Counted from the first letter of the stretch, positions 1-9,747 are shown. The stretch is 64,000 nucleotides of DNA from Bacteroidota bacterium (GCA_016720655.1 JADKKE010000002.1:248001-312000); one strand, 5' to 3'. A program made the numbers and translations. The notes: generated from the sequence alone by a model not told the origin.

Positions 1-912
1 TTCTTCCAATTCATTTTTATTCGAATAAATTTCATAGTGAACAACTGCAATCGGTGAAGCAATGGATTGATCTGCTTTAATGATTAGAAATCCATTTTGA
101 AGAAAAGGTATCTGCTTCAATAAAAACACAGTATTGTTATAATCGAAATTATTCATGTATTTGTTATGCATCATCACATCCTGATACGTGAGGATGGATT
201 CAAAAAATTTGGAAAAATTATAATTCTCAGGAACATACATTTTAGAAATATTTCTGCAGCCCAAACCGAAGTAAAGGAAAATATCCAATCCCAAAGCCTG
301 CAACTGCTCCCTCGATTCTGTTCCATCCAACACCGCAATTCCATTCCTGTTCTTACGAATGATGTGCGGAACCTTGCCAAAATAATGTTCGAAATAACGA
401 GCTGAATTGTTATTTCCGGTTGCGATCACAGCCTCGAACCGGGTCAATTTATTGACGAATGATATGCGCTCAGCAAATTCAGGATTGAGCCGGATAAAAA
501 GGTCTGAAACGTACGGAAGTAATATAGAATCATCGGATGCATTTTTACCGATGTAATTGTGTCCTGCAATGATAACACTCAGGAAATCATGAAATCCTAC
601 CAAAGGGAGGTTTCCTGCATTTACAACACCAACATTATGAACAGATAAGGATTCTCCCAAGTGCTTTTCATACGGTTTAAGCCAAAGCTTTAGTTTGCGT
701 TCTGAGAGATTCTCTGCCCATTGTCGAAAGGCAGACAAACAATTTTCACGGGTGAACCAGGGATTTTGCAAAACAGCATCATGCATCACCTTTTCAAAGT
801 CCGAAGCTTGCGTATCTGGTTGTTTTACAATCTTTTCCGACTCATTCACAACATCCGTCAAGTACACACCTAATTTCGAAAAGGCACTAATTCTCTGATC
901 TAAGTTTATCAT
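1..912 (-). CDS. LuxC-family acyl-CoA reductase, C-terminus cut by window edge
   Basis: Translating the minus strand from the ATG at 910-912 gives 304 uninterrupted residues running off the left edge. Motifs typical of the LuxC/acyl-CoA reductase family are visible: NAGNLPLVGFHD at residues 98-109, ATGNNNSARYF near 164-174, HIIRKNRNG near 183-191, and FGLGCRN with Cys219, the likely thioester nucleophile. The family reduces fatty acyl-CoA or acyl-phosphate to aldehyde with NADPH. In Bacteroidota a gene of this type is often found beside a dicluster ferredoxin, as here, where it is divergently oriented. The physiological substrate cannot be told from the sequence. The 131-bp gap to the ferredoxin start should hold both promoters. 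Confidence 0.88.
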   Translation of the reverse strand, partial: MINLDQRISAFSKLGVYLTDVVNESEKIVKQPDTQASDFEKVMHDAVLQNPWFTRENCLSAFRQWAENLSERKLKLWLKPYEKHLGESLSVHNVGVVNAGNLPLVGFHDFLSVIIAGHNYIGKNASDDSILLPYVSDLFIRLNPEFAERISFVNKLTRFEAVIATGNNNSARYFEHYFGKVPHIIRKNRNGIAVLDGTESREQLQALGLDIFLYFGLGCRNISKMYVPENYNFSKFFESILTYQDVMMHNKYMNNFDYNNTVFLLKQIPFLQNGFLIIKADQSIASPIAVVHYEIYSNKNELEE

Positions 913-974
913 ACTTCTACACTTGCTTGAATATATTGAATAGTTCAACACCAAGACAAATCATTTGATTCTGT

Positions 975-1004
975 TTTGATATCTACTTTTTCTGGTTAAT
1001 TTTG
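975..1004 (+). promoter_or_regulatory. Putative Bacteroidota-type promoter for the ferredoxin
   Basis: TTTG at 975-978 (-33-like) and TAATTTTG at 997-1004 (match to the TAnnTTTG -7 consensus of the Bacteroidota primary sigma factor) are separated by 18 bases. Transcription would start roughly 40 bases before the ferredoxin ATG at 1044. This is a consensus match by eye only. Confidence 0.45.
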
Positions 1005-1043
1005 CTGCCATTAAAGAACCTCAAAAGTAGAAAGGAAATATTT

Positions 1044-1391
1044 ATGGCAATCAAGATTACTGACGAATGCATCAATTGTGGAGCCTGCGAACCCGAATGT
1101 CCGAATAATGCTATTTACGAAGGAGGCGCTGAATGGCGTTTCTCTGATGGCACTTCTGTCAAAGGTATGTTTAAAAAGATGGATGGATCTGAAATTGATT
1201 CAGATTCTGCTCAAGCCCCTCTTTCTATGGATGCCTATTATATTGTTACTGATAAGTGTACTGAATGTGTTGGATTTCACGATGAACCTCAATGTGCTTC
1301 TGTTTGTCCGGTAGATTGTTGTGTTGATGATCCTGATTTCCGGGAAAGCAAAGATGACCTGCTTGCCAAAAAAGGTCGATTGCATGTGTAA
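1044..1391 (+). CDS. 2x[4Fe-4S] dicluster ferredoxin
   Basis: A 115-residue electron carrier. The first cluster motif is CINCGACEPECP (Cys9, 12, 15, 19). The second is CTECVGF...QCASVCPVDCC, with the enlarged spacing seen in YfhL/Alvin-type dicluster ferredoxins. The ATG at 1044 is chosen because it follows the purine-rich ribosome binding site AAAGGAAA; an upstream in-frame start at 1002 would overlap the predicted -7 element. The gene is followed by a clear terminator at 1421-1454, so it is probably monocistronic. The partner is unknown; the divergent acyl-CoA reductase is a common neighbour in this phylum, but a direct electron-transfer link is only inference. Confidence 0.92.
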   Translation: MAIKITDECINCGACEPECPNNAIYEGGAEWRFSDGTSVKGMFKKMDGSEIDSDSAQAPLSMDAYYIVTDKCTECVGFHDEPQCASVCPVDCCVDDPDFRESKDDLLAKKGRLHV

Positions 1392-1420
1392 TTCCTAAAC
1401 AGACAGGATATAAAATATTC

Positions 1421-1454
1421 AAAACCGCAACTCGTTATAGTTTGCGGTTTTTTA
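1421..1454 (+). terminator. Rho-independent terminator after the ferredoxin
   Basis: AAACCGCAA pairs with TTGCGGTTT around a short loop and is followed by a T run. Confidence 0.75.
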
Positions 1455-1464
1455 ATTTTGAGCT

Positions 1465-2370
1465 ATGTTACCAGGTTCTTTCCATAGAAATAATTTACGC
1501 AGGAAAATTCTCCTGATTATCTTTTTGGCTCCACTGTTTGTTAATGCACAGGACAGCAGTTTAAAAATAGCTCCAGTTGATTCAAGTTTAAAAAGCCCTT
1601 TACAAATTCTCATTCATAGTATTCAAAGGGGAGCGAATGACTCTGTAAGGATTGCATCAAATACAATTTTTAAAAATTATCTTGACTCTGTCCTCCGGAA
1701 TCCCTCTAGTTTTTCTGCTCGATTCGACAGCATTAAAAATGTGTCGATAATCACTGATCCTCAAAACAAGTTTCGGATTTACACCTGGACGGTCCCACGT
1801 TTCGATGGAGATCATTATGATTACTTTGGATTCATCCAAATCCCGGAAGCATCGGGGAACACCATACAGTTGATTTCTTTAATGGATTCAACCAACAGTA
1901 TTCAAAAACCTGAATCCGAAAAATTGAGTGCTGCTAAATGGTACGGAGCCGTTTATTATTCTTTGGTTGAAAAAAAAGTCGGGAAGAGAACATATTACAC
2001 TCTGCTTGGATGGAAAGGAATGAATGCAATCACAACTCAAAAAGTTGCTGAAGTTCTCATTCTCGAAAAAAATAATCCGCGTTTCGGATATCCATTATTC
2101 AAAACAGGCAAGGTGTACAAAAACAGACTTGTATTTTCATTCTCATCCCAGGCAACAATGGCATTGCGGTATGATGAATCAAAAAATCTAATTGTATTTG
2201 ATCATCTTTCCGGAAACAATTCAAAGAATGACACGGAAAATCCACTGAATACAAGTGGCCCAGACGGCACATACGATGCACTCAAATTCAAATCCGGAAA
2301 ATGGATTTTAATGAATGATGTTGATGTGCGAACAGATTGGAAAGCAAGGAAGCAGGTTCCAAATGAATAA
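1465..2370 (+). CDS. Secreted protein of unknown function
   Basis: A 301-residue protein with an N-terminal basic stretch followed by a hydrophobic segment (about residues 14-28, ending FVNAQD), which looks like a cleavable signal peptide with Ala-X-Ala-like processing before Gln29. The rest is hydrophilic, Ser- and Lys-rich, and has no motif I recognise. It contains aromatic runs such as TWTVPRFDGDHYDYFG and lacks catalytic signatures. The start codon sits very close to the preceding terminator, so the true start could be a later codon in the same frame. It stands alone between the ferredoxin and the aminotransferase. It is probably periplasmic or exported. Confidence 0.7.
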   Translation: MLPGSFHRNNLRRKILLIIFLAPLFVNAQDSSLKIAPVDSSLKSPLQILIHSIQRGANDSVRIASNTIFKNYLDSVLRNPSSFSARFDSIKNVSIITDPQNKFRIYTWTVPRFDGDHYDYFGFIQIPEASGNTIQLISLMDSTNSIQKPESEKLSAAKWYGAVYYSLVEKKVGKRTYYTLLGWKGMNAITTQKVAEVLILEKNNPRFGYPLFKTGKVYKNRLVFSFSSQATMALRYDESKNLIVFDHLSGNNSKNDTENPLNTSGPDGTYDALKFKSGKWILMNDVDVRTDWKARKQVPNE

Positions 2371-2479
2371 TGTGTTTTTTCCGCTCTCCAGAATAAAAAA
2401 AACGATTTGTTGCGAAATTACTCCCGCCAATGCTTACACCTTTTTTGTAGCTTCGTGGGCTTGAAACTCCTCTAAGAAA

Positions 2480-3279
2480 ATGGAAATTAAAAAGTTATTT
2501 ATCCCTGGTCCTACTTACGTTCATCCTGATGTACTGGCTAAAATGGGAACTCCTATGATTGGGCATAGAACAAAGGAGGCTTCAGAATTACAGCGCAACA
2601 TTACTCGAAAAATGCAACAGCTGATGTTTACTGAAAACAAAATTGTTCTCAGTACATCATCGGGTACAGGATTAATGGAAGGGGCCATCCGTAGTGCCAC
2701 ACAAAAAAAAGCTATTGTATTTTCGGTTGGCGCTTTTGGAAAAAGATGGTACGAGCTGGCACGCTTGAATGGAATCGATGCAGATTTACACGAAGAAATT
2801 TCCGGACATGCAACATTGCCTGAAACTGTTGAAGGGTACCTAAAAACAGGTAAGTACGATACCGTTGCAATTACACACAATGAAACTTCAGTAGGAATAA
2901 TGAATCCTGTTGAAGCTATTGCAATTGTCATGAAAAAATATCCGGAAGTTGTTTGGATGTTGGATTGCGTGAGTTCTCTCGGTGGAGCAAAAATCGAAGT
3001 CGACCGCTTGGGTGTGGATATTTGTATCACATCATCACAAAAAGCTCTCGCCTTACCTCCCGGACTTTCACTTGCTTCTGTTTCTCAGAAAGCCATCGAT
3101 CGTTTTTTATTAATGTAAGTGAGTTGAACAAACAATTGGCCGAACGCGGAATGCTTATTTCAAACGGTTACGGTGAACTGAAAGATAAAACCTTCCGGAT
3201 CGGACACATGGGCGATCTTAACCTTGATGATGTTCAGGAACTAACCGGTGAAATGGAAAAGATCCTCAAACTTGATTAA
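2480..3279 (+). pseudogene. Class V aminotransferase (alanine/serine-glyoxylate type) with internal deletion and frameshift
   Basis: The N-terminal 210 residues match PLP-dependent class V aminotransferases of the AGXT/SPT group: FIPGPTYVHPDVL at the N-terminus, STSSGTGLMEGAIR, HNETSVGIMNPV, LDCVSSLGGAKIEVD, and the PLP-lysine region TSSQKALALPPGL. The frame closes at 3116-3118. In another frame, from about 3110 to 3279, the family's C-terminal end follows at once (ELNKQLAERGMLISNGYG, KTFRIGHMGD). The combined length is about 266 codons, against the family's usual 355-385. Roughly 100 residues, the end of the large domain and the start of the small domain, are therefore missing as well as the frame being broken. 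Either a true deletion pseudogene or an assembly collapse. Confidence 0.8.
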
Positions 3280-3343
3280 ATTTTCTTTTCTCAATAATAA
3301 AATCCAACAGCTATACTTCCAATCAAAATACAAATCCAATACA

Positions 3344-4590
3344 ATGGCCATTCTTAAACCTTTTAAAGGAATCCGTCCTAAAAAAGAATTTGCTGAGAAG
3401 ATTGCTTCCAAACCCTATGATGTCCTCAATGAAAAAGAAGCACGAAAGGAAGCGGAAGGGAATCCACTTTCCTTTTATCATGTGATCAAGCCGGAAATAG
3501 ATTTTCCTGATGAATTTGATCACTATGCTCCAGAAATTTATTCCAGAGGAAAAGAAAATTTCGATAAGATGTTTCGGGATGGAGTATTTTTCCAGGATCA
3601 TGAAGAGTGCTATTACATCTATGCACAAACAATGAGTGGCAGAACACAATATGGTATCGTCGGTGGAGCCTCTGTTGCAGATTATGTAAATAATGTAATT
3701 AAAAGCACGAGCTGACACGTCCTGATAAAGAAGAAGACAGAAAAAATCACGTGCGCATAAGCAGTCTTAACTACGAGCCGGTATTTTTTGCATACCCCAA
3801 TGTCCCTGCTTTGGATCAAATTGTAAATGACATAACAAAAAATGCACCGGAATACAACTTTGTTTCCGATGATGGCATCGGTCATCAGTTTTGGGTAGTA
3901 AAGGATAAGCCTGTCATCAATCAAATTACCACACTCTTCGCAGCGATTCCTGCGACGTATGTAGCGGATGGTCATCACCGCACAGCAGCTGCAGCTCTGG
4001 TTGGAAAAGAAAGAAGTGAAAAGAATCCTCATCATACCGGTAAAGAAGAATACAATTATTTTCTTGCCGTACATTTTCCGGATAATCAACTGGCCATTCT
4101 CGATTACAATCGAGTTGTGAAAGATTTGAATGGCTTAACGAACGAAACTTTTTTGAAAGAGATTGCCAAGCGATTTGATGTAGAAGAAAACGGCAGTACT
4201 GCTTACAGGCCACAACATCTCCATGAATTTGGAATGTTCATTGATTCAAAATGGTATAAGCTCACAGCTCGTACAGGAACTTTTGATGACAAAGATCCGA
4301 TTGCAGTTCTTGATGTAACCATTTTATCTCAACAAATTCTCGAGCCTGTACTCAATATTAAGGACCTTCGAACAGATAAACGAATTGATTTTGTAGGCGG
4401 TTTACGAGGTTTGGGTGAACTTGAAAAGCGTGTCAATTCCGGTGAAATGAAAGTCGCATTTTCAATGTTTCCTGTGTCTATGAAACAACTCATCGACATT
4501 GCTGATGGAGGCTTGACAATGCCTCCGAAAGTAACCTGGTTCGAACCAAAATTGCGAAGCGGACTAATTCTTCATTCATTGAATGATTAA
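3344..4590 (+). CDS. DUF1015 family protein, one frameshift in this sequence
   Basis: Two reading frames join into one protein of about 415 residues, the normal size of DUF1015. The first (ATG at 3344) starts MAILKPFKGIRPKK and runs to the AAAA run at 3701-3704. Adding one A there restores the reading KKHELTRPDKEEDRKNHVR and continues into the second frame through to 4590. Family hallmarks include KPYDVLN near the N-terminus and IPATYVADGHHRTAAAAL, the most conserved block. The function is not established. In Bacteroidota it commonly sits next to serine-biosynthesis or class V aminotransferase genes, which fits the upstream neighbour here. The frameshift is most likely a homopolymer sequencing error. 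Confidence 0.85.
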
Positions 4591-4602
4591 ACGATCCTAC
4601 TG

Positions 4603-5052
4603 ATGAAAAATATTTTTAACGATAGAGATTATTCTGAAATTTCACAACGCATTGCAAAAGTAAGACCGGAGAGTAAGGCATTGTGGGGTTTGATGAACAG
4701 TGCTCAGATGATTTGTCATGTCACCGATGCCCTGCGTGAGGCATCCGGTCTGCGTACAACCCGGCATCTCGGCAATTTCTTTAGTCATACTGTAGTGAAG
4801 TGGATGTCACTTTATATTCTGCCCTGGCCGAAAGGAAAACTCCCGACAAGTCCTGATTACGATCAAAATAAAAAGGGAACAAAACCTACAGATTTTAAAA
4901 ATGATCAGGATGTATTGTTAAAATTATTCAGCAACATGAAAAGTATGCGTCCAAACGCAGAACATCCCTATTTTGGAAAACTGAGTAGTCGGGAATGGGG
5001 AAGAATCACCTACCTGCACCTCGATCACCATTTAAAACAATTCGGATGTTGA
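4603..5052 (+). CDS. DUF1569 / DinB-like protein
   Basis: 149 residues with the layout of small DinB-like four-helix proteins. An N-terminal segment carries WGLMNSAQMICHVTDALR (a His on the second helix), and the C-terminus carries the paired-His motif YLHLDHHLKQFG, both expected metal ligands of this fold. The sequence matches the DUF1569 subgroup. It starts 12 bases after the DUF1015 gene and is probably cotranscribed. The role is unknown; related proteins include metal-dependent thiol-transferases and stress proteins, but nothing here fixes a substrate. Confidence 0.75.
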   Translation: MKNIFNDRDYSEISQRIAKVRPESKALWGLMNSAQMICHVTDALREASGLRTTRHLGNFFSHTVVKWMSLYILPWPKGKLPTSPDYDQNKKGTKPTDFKNDQDVLLKLFSNMKSMRPNAEHPYFGKLSSREWGRITYLHLDHHLKQFGC

Positions 5053-5148
5053 TGCATCTATAGTAAATTTTTCTACTCTCGAAATTTGAATTTTCCAGAG
5101 GTCAAATAAAATTGTCAATATTTACAATGTACTGAAGGGAAACAATCA

Positions 5149-5844
5149 TCATTTCTGCTTGAAAATTTCATCCGGAATACCCTGATTAATTTTATACTCT
5201 GAAAAACGTAAAATAATTCTGCCTTTTTTCGATTGCTTTGCGGGATCTTTAGCACTGGAATTGTAATTATTAATATCTGCAGACACAGCCTTCGGAATTT
5301 TGAATTTCTTTGTATCCACAGTAACTGTCATGCTATCCGGCAATGCGAAACTTGCAAATTTTCCATAGACATATTCTGACAAAATGGTTCCATTTGTGCG
5401 TGTAGTTATTTGTGAACGCATGACAAGACTTTGTTTTGGATCTATCCAGAATTTTCCAAGAATCATATCAGAAGTGTCAGCAAGGGGAATGATGGACACA
5501 ACAGCAACGTTTACATTTTTCAATAGTTCTTCGCCTTGATACAATGCTGAATAGGATATGGTATCTGCCAAGGTTTTTAACAAATCATCAATGCCCTGTT
5601 TCGGAAGAATCGCTATTCCTTTTGATTTGATACGAATTTTGTCTGGTTGCTTGAAATAAATAGTCGCGCTGACAGGAAGCATTTTGATAAATGGAATTTC
5701 TGTTTTAATTACCACGATGGCTTCGTAGTTGTTCACTTGTTTGAATTTCGTATTTACTCCAGCAATAAGACTGCGTGGATTTTGCGCTGATGAAATAGCA
5801 TACAAGTTGAAAATTAAAAGCAGGAATAAAATCAGTTTTTTCAT
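5149..5844 (-). CDS. LolA-like outer-membrane lipoprotein carrier family protein
   Basis: 231 residues with a signal peptide (MKKLILFLLLIFNLYAISSAQ). It is followed by a beta-rich domain resembling the LolA/LolB fold family: repeated strands such as YEAIVVIKTEIP, SATIYFKQPDKIRIKSKG, and a tail ending KINQGIPDEIFKQK. LolA-like proteins carry lipids or lipoproteins across the periplasm. The ATG overlaps the stop of the upstream permease gene by four bases (ATGA), so it belongs to the same operon as the ABC exporter. An envelope-export role for the trio is a reasonable inference; the cargo is unknown. Confidence 0.72.
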   Translation of the reverse strand: MKKLILFLLLIFNLYAISSAQNPRSLIAGVNTKFKQVNNYEAIVVIKTEIPFIKMLPVSATIYFKQPDKIRIKSKGIAILPKQGIDDLLKTLADTISYSALYQGEELLKNVNVAVVSIIPLADTSDMILGKFWIDPKQSLVMRSQITTRTNGTILSEYVYGKFASFALPDSMTVTVDTKKFKIPKAVSADINNYNSSAKDPAKQSKKGRIILRFSEYKINQGIPDEIFKQK

Positions 5845-6683
5845 GACAAAATATCCTTTTTATTAAAATAGACTATTGATATACCCATGAAAACAACAAT
5901 GTGTCCGAGCAAAGCATAAATGGAGGTTCGGATTTGCTCCATTGGCAATGGACTCTCGAATAAATTCCTCCATACAATCATATGTGTTGTAAAAAGAAAT
6001 GGTTTTACTTTATCAAAAACCGGAACTTCCATAGTTCCAACAATTGTGAAAAGAATAATAATTGCCATCGTAATAATAATCGGACCGATTGAATTCTCAG
6101 AAAAACACGACAACATCATGGAAAGCGCTCCAACAAGGGTAAGAGCTAAATACGCTAGTGCAAGTGCTGTAAGAAATCTCCACAAAACATCACCGGATTG
6201 CAAAATAATTAGTTCATCTGTTTTTAATACAATGAGGTCTCCCGGACCAAATACAACCAGGCTTAGGAATAATGCCAATATCCCAAGCCATATCAACATC
6301 AGGAGTGTATAAAGAGACCCTGCAAAAAACTTTGAGAGCACTATGGAAGTTCGGTTGACAGGCCGGGTTAGCAACAAGCGTATCGTACCTGTTGCCGCTT
6401 CTCCGCTAATGAGATCACCGGTCACCAGTGCAATCAATAAAGGAATTTGAATTATAAGGGTCTGCAGAATAATAAAACAAATCAGATTACCATTCAGAAC
6501 TTTTCCTTCAAATAAAAATGTTTGTTCGATATTTTGTGTTAAAAATCCAATGTAGGATGTTCCATCAATCCACATCGCCAATTGGATCAGGAAAATTACA
6601 AGTGTAATTGCAATAAAGCCGATATAACTTCGGGGACGAATTGCAATTTTCTGAATTTCAAGCCAGGTTAATCGTAGGAGCAT
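5841..6683 (-). CDS. ABC-2 type transporter permease
   Basis: 280 residues, with about six hydrophobic membrane segments (near residues 20-40, 60-85, 105-130, 170-190, 195-215 and 255-273). It contains the ABC-2 signature region GDLISGEAATGTIRLLLTRP followed by SKFFAGSLYTLLML, the same layout as NosY/GldF-type permeases. It lies 37 bases downstream of the ATPase gene and overlaps the LolA-like gene, making an ATPase-permease-periplasmic protein operon on the minus strand. The substrate is not evident. Confidence 0.88.
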   Translation of the reverse strand: MLLRLTWLEIQKIAIRPRSYIGFIAITLVIFLIQLAMWIDGTSYIGFLTQNIEQTFLFEGKVLNGNLICFIILQTLIIQIPLLIALVTGDLISGEAATGTIRLLLTRPVNRTSIVLSKFFAGSLYTLLMLIWLGILALFLSLVVFGPGDLIVLKTDELIILQSGDVLWRFLTALALAYLALTLVGALSMMLSCFSENSIGPIIITMAIIILFTIVGTMEVPVFDKVKPFLFTTHMIVWRNLFESPLPMEQIRTSIYALLGHIVVFMGISIVYFNKKDILS

Positions 6684-6720
6684 TTCGATAAATCTTTTAA
6701 AAAGTAAACAGCAGATTGGT

Positions 6721-7654
6721 TTAATTGGATGTTAATTTTAAAAAATAATCTTCCAATTTTCTTTTGGATTCAATTGCCTTCACTCCCACTTTGTGTTCGC
6801 AAAAATAATTGTTGAGTTCCGCTATTTGAAATTCGCTCAAATGAAATATTAATTTGTCATCTTTTTGCTCAATGAAGTACTGAACCCATTGAGATTCTTC
6901 AAGACATGATCTTGCATTCGATAACGAAAGAAAATCAAATGAAACAATCAATTCTTCACTGTTCAATAATGTGCCAACTTCTCCTGAACAATTTCTCTGC
7001 CTTTGTTGATGATCACCATTCTGCTTGCAATCAATTCAATTTCGGACAGTATATGGGATGAAAGAAAAACAGTCTTATTCAGATCTCTTTGCAAATGAAG
7101 AATCAGGTTCCGGATATCTATGATTCCTTGTGGATCCAGACCGGTTGTCGGTTCATCCAACACAATTAAATCAGGATTATGAATGAGTGTTTGAGCAATG
7201 CCAAGGCGTTGCTTCATTCCATGTGAATATCCTTTTATTTTGTCCTTTTCCCTTCCTTTAAGTCCAACCAATTCAAGAATTTCATAAATCTTGGATTTGC
7301 TTGCTGAGAATCCGGAGAGTGCAGCAAAATAATGCAGTTTTTTTCTGCAGACAGATATTTATAAAAATCAGGTTTCTCAACAATACAACCGATTTTACCT
7401 AGGATGGTATTTCGATGTTGGTTTAAATCCTGTCCAAATATTTTTATACTTCCTTCACTTGGTTTAATTAACGACAGCAACATCCGGATGGTAGTACTTT
7501 TTCCGGCACCGTTAGGTCCTAAAAATCCAAAAACATCGCCATAAAAAACATCCAGATTCAATTGATCCACAGCCTTGAAAGAACCGTAGCTCTTTGAAAG
7601 ATTTCGGACGGAAATTATTTGATCCCCTGAGCCGTGAGCTATTGCTTGTTTCAT
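6721..7654 (-). CDS. ABC transporter ATP-binding protein, two frameshifts in this sequence
   Basis: Three overlapping frames rebuild one ATPase of about 311 residues. Walker A is GPNGAGKST, the signature region is GYSHGMKQRLGIAQ, Walker B is DLIVLDEPTTGLDP, and the switch His is in FLSSHILSE. The first break lies in the T7 run at 7338-7344 (plus strand). Restoring one base gives AEKNLHYFAALSGF leading into KIYEILELVGLKGREKD. The second lies at 6983-6984; restoring one G gives IVQGEVGTLLNSEELI and adds the C-terminal extension. The first Met is at 7654. It pairs with the ABC-2 permease just downstream. Both lesions look like homopolymer errors, so the gene is probably intact in the organism. 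Confidence 0.87.
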
Positions 7655-7682
7655 ATACGTATTAATGCTTCATCAAATCGAA

Positions 7683-8273
7683 TCAAAAATAAATCAAGCC
7701 TTCCTCGGAATTACCTGCACTTTTAGCTTTGCCTTGAATGAGAAATTTTCCAATAGCAAGAGCTATCAAAGCGTCTACTTCGTGCCAAGTGCTAAGTTCA
7801 TGTGGAAGTGGCAATCCGATGATATCTGTAAGGAATTCCTGAAGTTCAATGCGGCTTTCATCCTCTTTTTTATATCCCTTCTTTATCCAGTCCATCCTCA
7901 ATGCAAATGCGGGAGGGTAAACTTCTCTGCATTGAATGCCGGCATCCTTCCATTGGCTGCATAATTTCATTGCCCTGGCAGTGAGTGCACCTAAAAACAT
8001 GGGCGACATTGCTTTTAAGGCTCGATCTGACTCCCTAAAAAAATAATCGTTTCCGGATAAGATGCCCCTGTATACACCCGGAAGAGATAAGGGTGCATCA
8101 ATGAATAATTCTTCAATTCCCTTTTCTTTTACTAATACAGATAAAAAGCTGTCGGCATCTTCATTTTTTCTTGAGCTAAATAAACGAATAGTTGTTTTTC
8201 CGGCAACCGCAATCACAGTTGTACCTGCCATTTTACTTCCAAAATCTATTCCCGCTAACACTTGTTGTTTCAT
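7683..8273 (-). CDS. DUF429-like predicted nuclease (RNase H-like fold)
   Basis: 196 residues beginning MKQQVLAGIDFGSKMAGTT, where the Asp after the first strand (GIDFGS) is the likely metal ligand of an RNase H-like fold. IDAPLSLPGVY carries a second conserved Asp. Other family-like blocks are FFRESDRALKAMSPMFLGALT, REVYPPAF, and a C-terminal WHEVDALIALAIG with the third acidic residue. Such proteins are annotated as predicted nucleases of the DUF429 type, without a known pathway. The gene stands between the exporter ATPase and the glutathione peroxidase on the same strand, probably in a separate transcript. Confidence 0.72.
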   Translation of the reverse strand: MKQQVLAGIDFGSKMAGTTVIAVAGKTTIRLFSSRKNEDADSFLSVLVKEKGIEELFIDAPLSLPGVYRGILSGNDYFFRESDRALKAMSPMFLGALTARAMKLCSQWKDAGIQCREVYPPAFALRMDWIKKGYKKEDESRIELQEFLTDIIGLPLPHELSTWHEVDALIALAIGKFLIQGKAKSAGNSEEGLIYF

Positions 8274-8325
8274 CCCGACGATTACATTCTTAGGAACCGA
8301 TACAATGAACGGCGTTTAAGCATGA

Positions 8326-8901
8326 TTATTTCAACTTTGATAGAATCATTTCATCCATAGGTGAAACACGCGAAGGAAAAAATGCAATCAATTCTCCTTT
8401 TTCATTCAGTATGTATTTGCAAAAATTCCATGTCGGTTCCTGCTTGTTCCATCCGTTTTGAGTTTTATCACTCAACCATTTGAACAAGGGTACCTGTTGA
8501 TTTCCTTTCACATGAACTTTATCAAACAAGAGGAAAGTCACAGAATAATTTTGGGTACAAAAGTCCTGAATTTGCTTCGCATCTCCTGGCTCTTGTCCGC
8601 CGAAATCATTGCTGGGAAAACCAAGGACAAGGATTTTATCAGCGTTTTCCTTGTTTAATTTTTCAAGCTCAGCATACTGATGTGTGAAACCGCACTTGCT
8701 CGCAGTGTTTACGATTAATATTTTTTTACCTCTGAATTGCTTGAAATCAACCTCTTTTCCGGATAAGTCATTCATTTTGAACGAATAAAATGAAACTGCA
8801 TCCGAGGCAGGTTGGGCTGTTGAGGGGCGTTCAGCCGGGCGGGAACAGGATCCTAATAATGCAGCAAAAGGAATTGTAATGTAACGAATGAACTTTTTCA
8901 C
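8326..8901 (-). CDS. Glutathione peroxidase-like lipoprotein
   Basis: 191 residues. The N-terminus is a lipoprotein signal (ITIPFAALLGSC, lipidated Cys19), so the enzyme is exported and membrane-anchored. The catalytic tetrad of Cys-type glutathione/thioredoxin peroxidases is visible: Cys in NTASKCGFTHQY, Gln in GFPSNDFGGQEPG, and Trp-Asn in PTWNFCKYIL. A cysteine replaces selenocysteine, as in most bacterial members. These enzymes reduce hydroperoxides, usually at the expense of thioredoxin rather than glutathione. Full length for the family. Confidence 0.92.
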   Translation of the reverse strand: MKKFIRYITIPFAALLGSCSRPAERPSTAQPASDAVSFYSFKMNDLSGKEVDFKQFRGKKILIVNTASKCGFTHQYAELEKLNKENADKILVLGFPSNDFGGQEPGDAKQIQDFCTQNYSVTFLLFDKVHVKGNQQVPLFKWLSDKTQNGWNKQEPTWNFCKYILNEKGELIAFFPSRVSPMDEMILSKLK

Positions 8902-9033
8902 GGGTGCAAGTTACCGGATATAGTGTTTGGATATCAAGAGAACAGAATATTTCCTGACTCAATTTGGAATCAGAATACGTTTGTTCATTATGATTAACAG
9001 TCACCTTGCGAAATAGTTTTCCTCTCATTACTT

Positions 9034-9744
9034 GTGGAATTGAACCGAAGAGATTTACTTTACCGGGTGAATTTTGACAGAAATAATGTGGATCGTATTC
9101 GAAAGGAAATTGAACCTTTTGGAGCCCGGTTATTGGCTGTTAGCAAGACAAAGTCAGCTGCATGTATTCAGGAATTGTATGATTACGGACAAAAGGCTTT
9201 CGGTGAAAATTATGTTCAGGAATTGCAGGAAAAACAGATTCAATTGCCAGCCGACATTGAATGGCATTTTATAGGTCATTTGCAATCTAATAAAGTAAAA
9301 TACATTTCCTCTTTTGTCACTCAAATTCATGGAGTCGACAGCATCCGACTTCTTCAGGAAATTGATAAACTTGCCAAAAAAAATAATCGAATACAAAATT
9401 GTTTCTTGCAAATTTACATTGCAACAGAAGAAACTAAATTCGGGCTTTCTTTTGACGAAGCAATTGAAATTTTAAATTCACCCCTTTTGCAGGGCATGAA
9501 TAATATCCTTATCAATGGGTTTATGGGAATGGCTTCCTTTTCTGAAGATGAGAGCAAAGTTCGGAGTGAATTTAGAAGTTTGAGAAATTTTTTCGATGAA
9601 CAAAAAAACAAACTTGATATTCCGGCAATAAAACTGAAAGAACTATCAATGGGAATGACCGGAGATTATAAAATAGCTTTGGAAGAAGGAAGCACCTTGG
9701 TTCGGATTGGATCTGCAATATTCGGCGAACGGATCAATTCATAA
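9034..9744 (+). CDS. YggS-family PLP homeostasis protein
   Basis: 236 residues, the single-domain TIM-barrel PLP protein (YggS/PLPBP/PROSC). Visible motifs are LLAVSKTKS with the PLP lysine, FGENYVQELQEK, EWHFIGHLQSNKVKY (family hallmark), HGVDSIRLLQEI and the phosphate-binding SMGMTGDYKIALEEGSTLVRIGSAIFG near the C-terminus. The role is maintenance of free pyridoxal phosphate levels; no enzymatic activity is known for the family. The start appears to be a GTG at 9034; there is no better ATG upstream in frame. It is followed three bases later by the EamA gene. Confidence 0.93.
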   Translation: MELNRRDLLYRVNFDRNNVDRIRKEIEPFGARLLAVSKTKSAACIQELYDYGQKAFGENYVQELQEKQIQLPADIEWHFIGHLQSNKVKYISSFVTQIHGVDSIRLLQEIDKLAKKNNRIQNCFLQIYIATEETKFGLSFDEAIEILNSPLLQGMNNILINGFMGMASFSEDESKVRSEFRSLRNFFDEQKNKLDIPAIKLKELSMGMTGDYKIALEEGSTLVRIGSAIFGERINS

Positions 9745-9747
9745 AAA

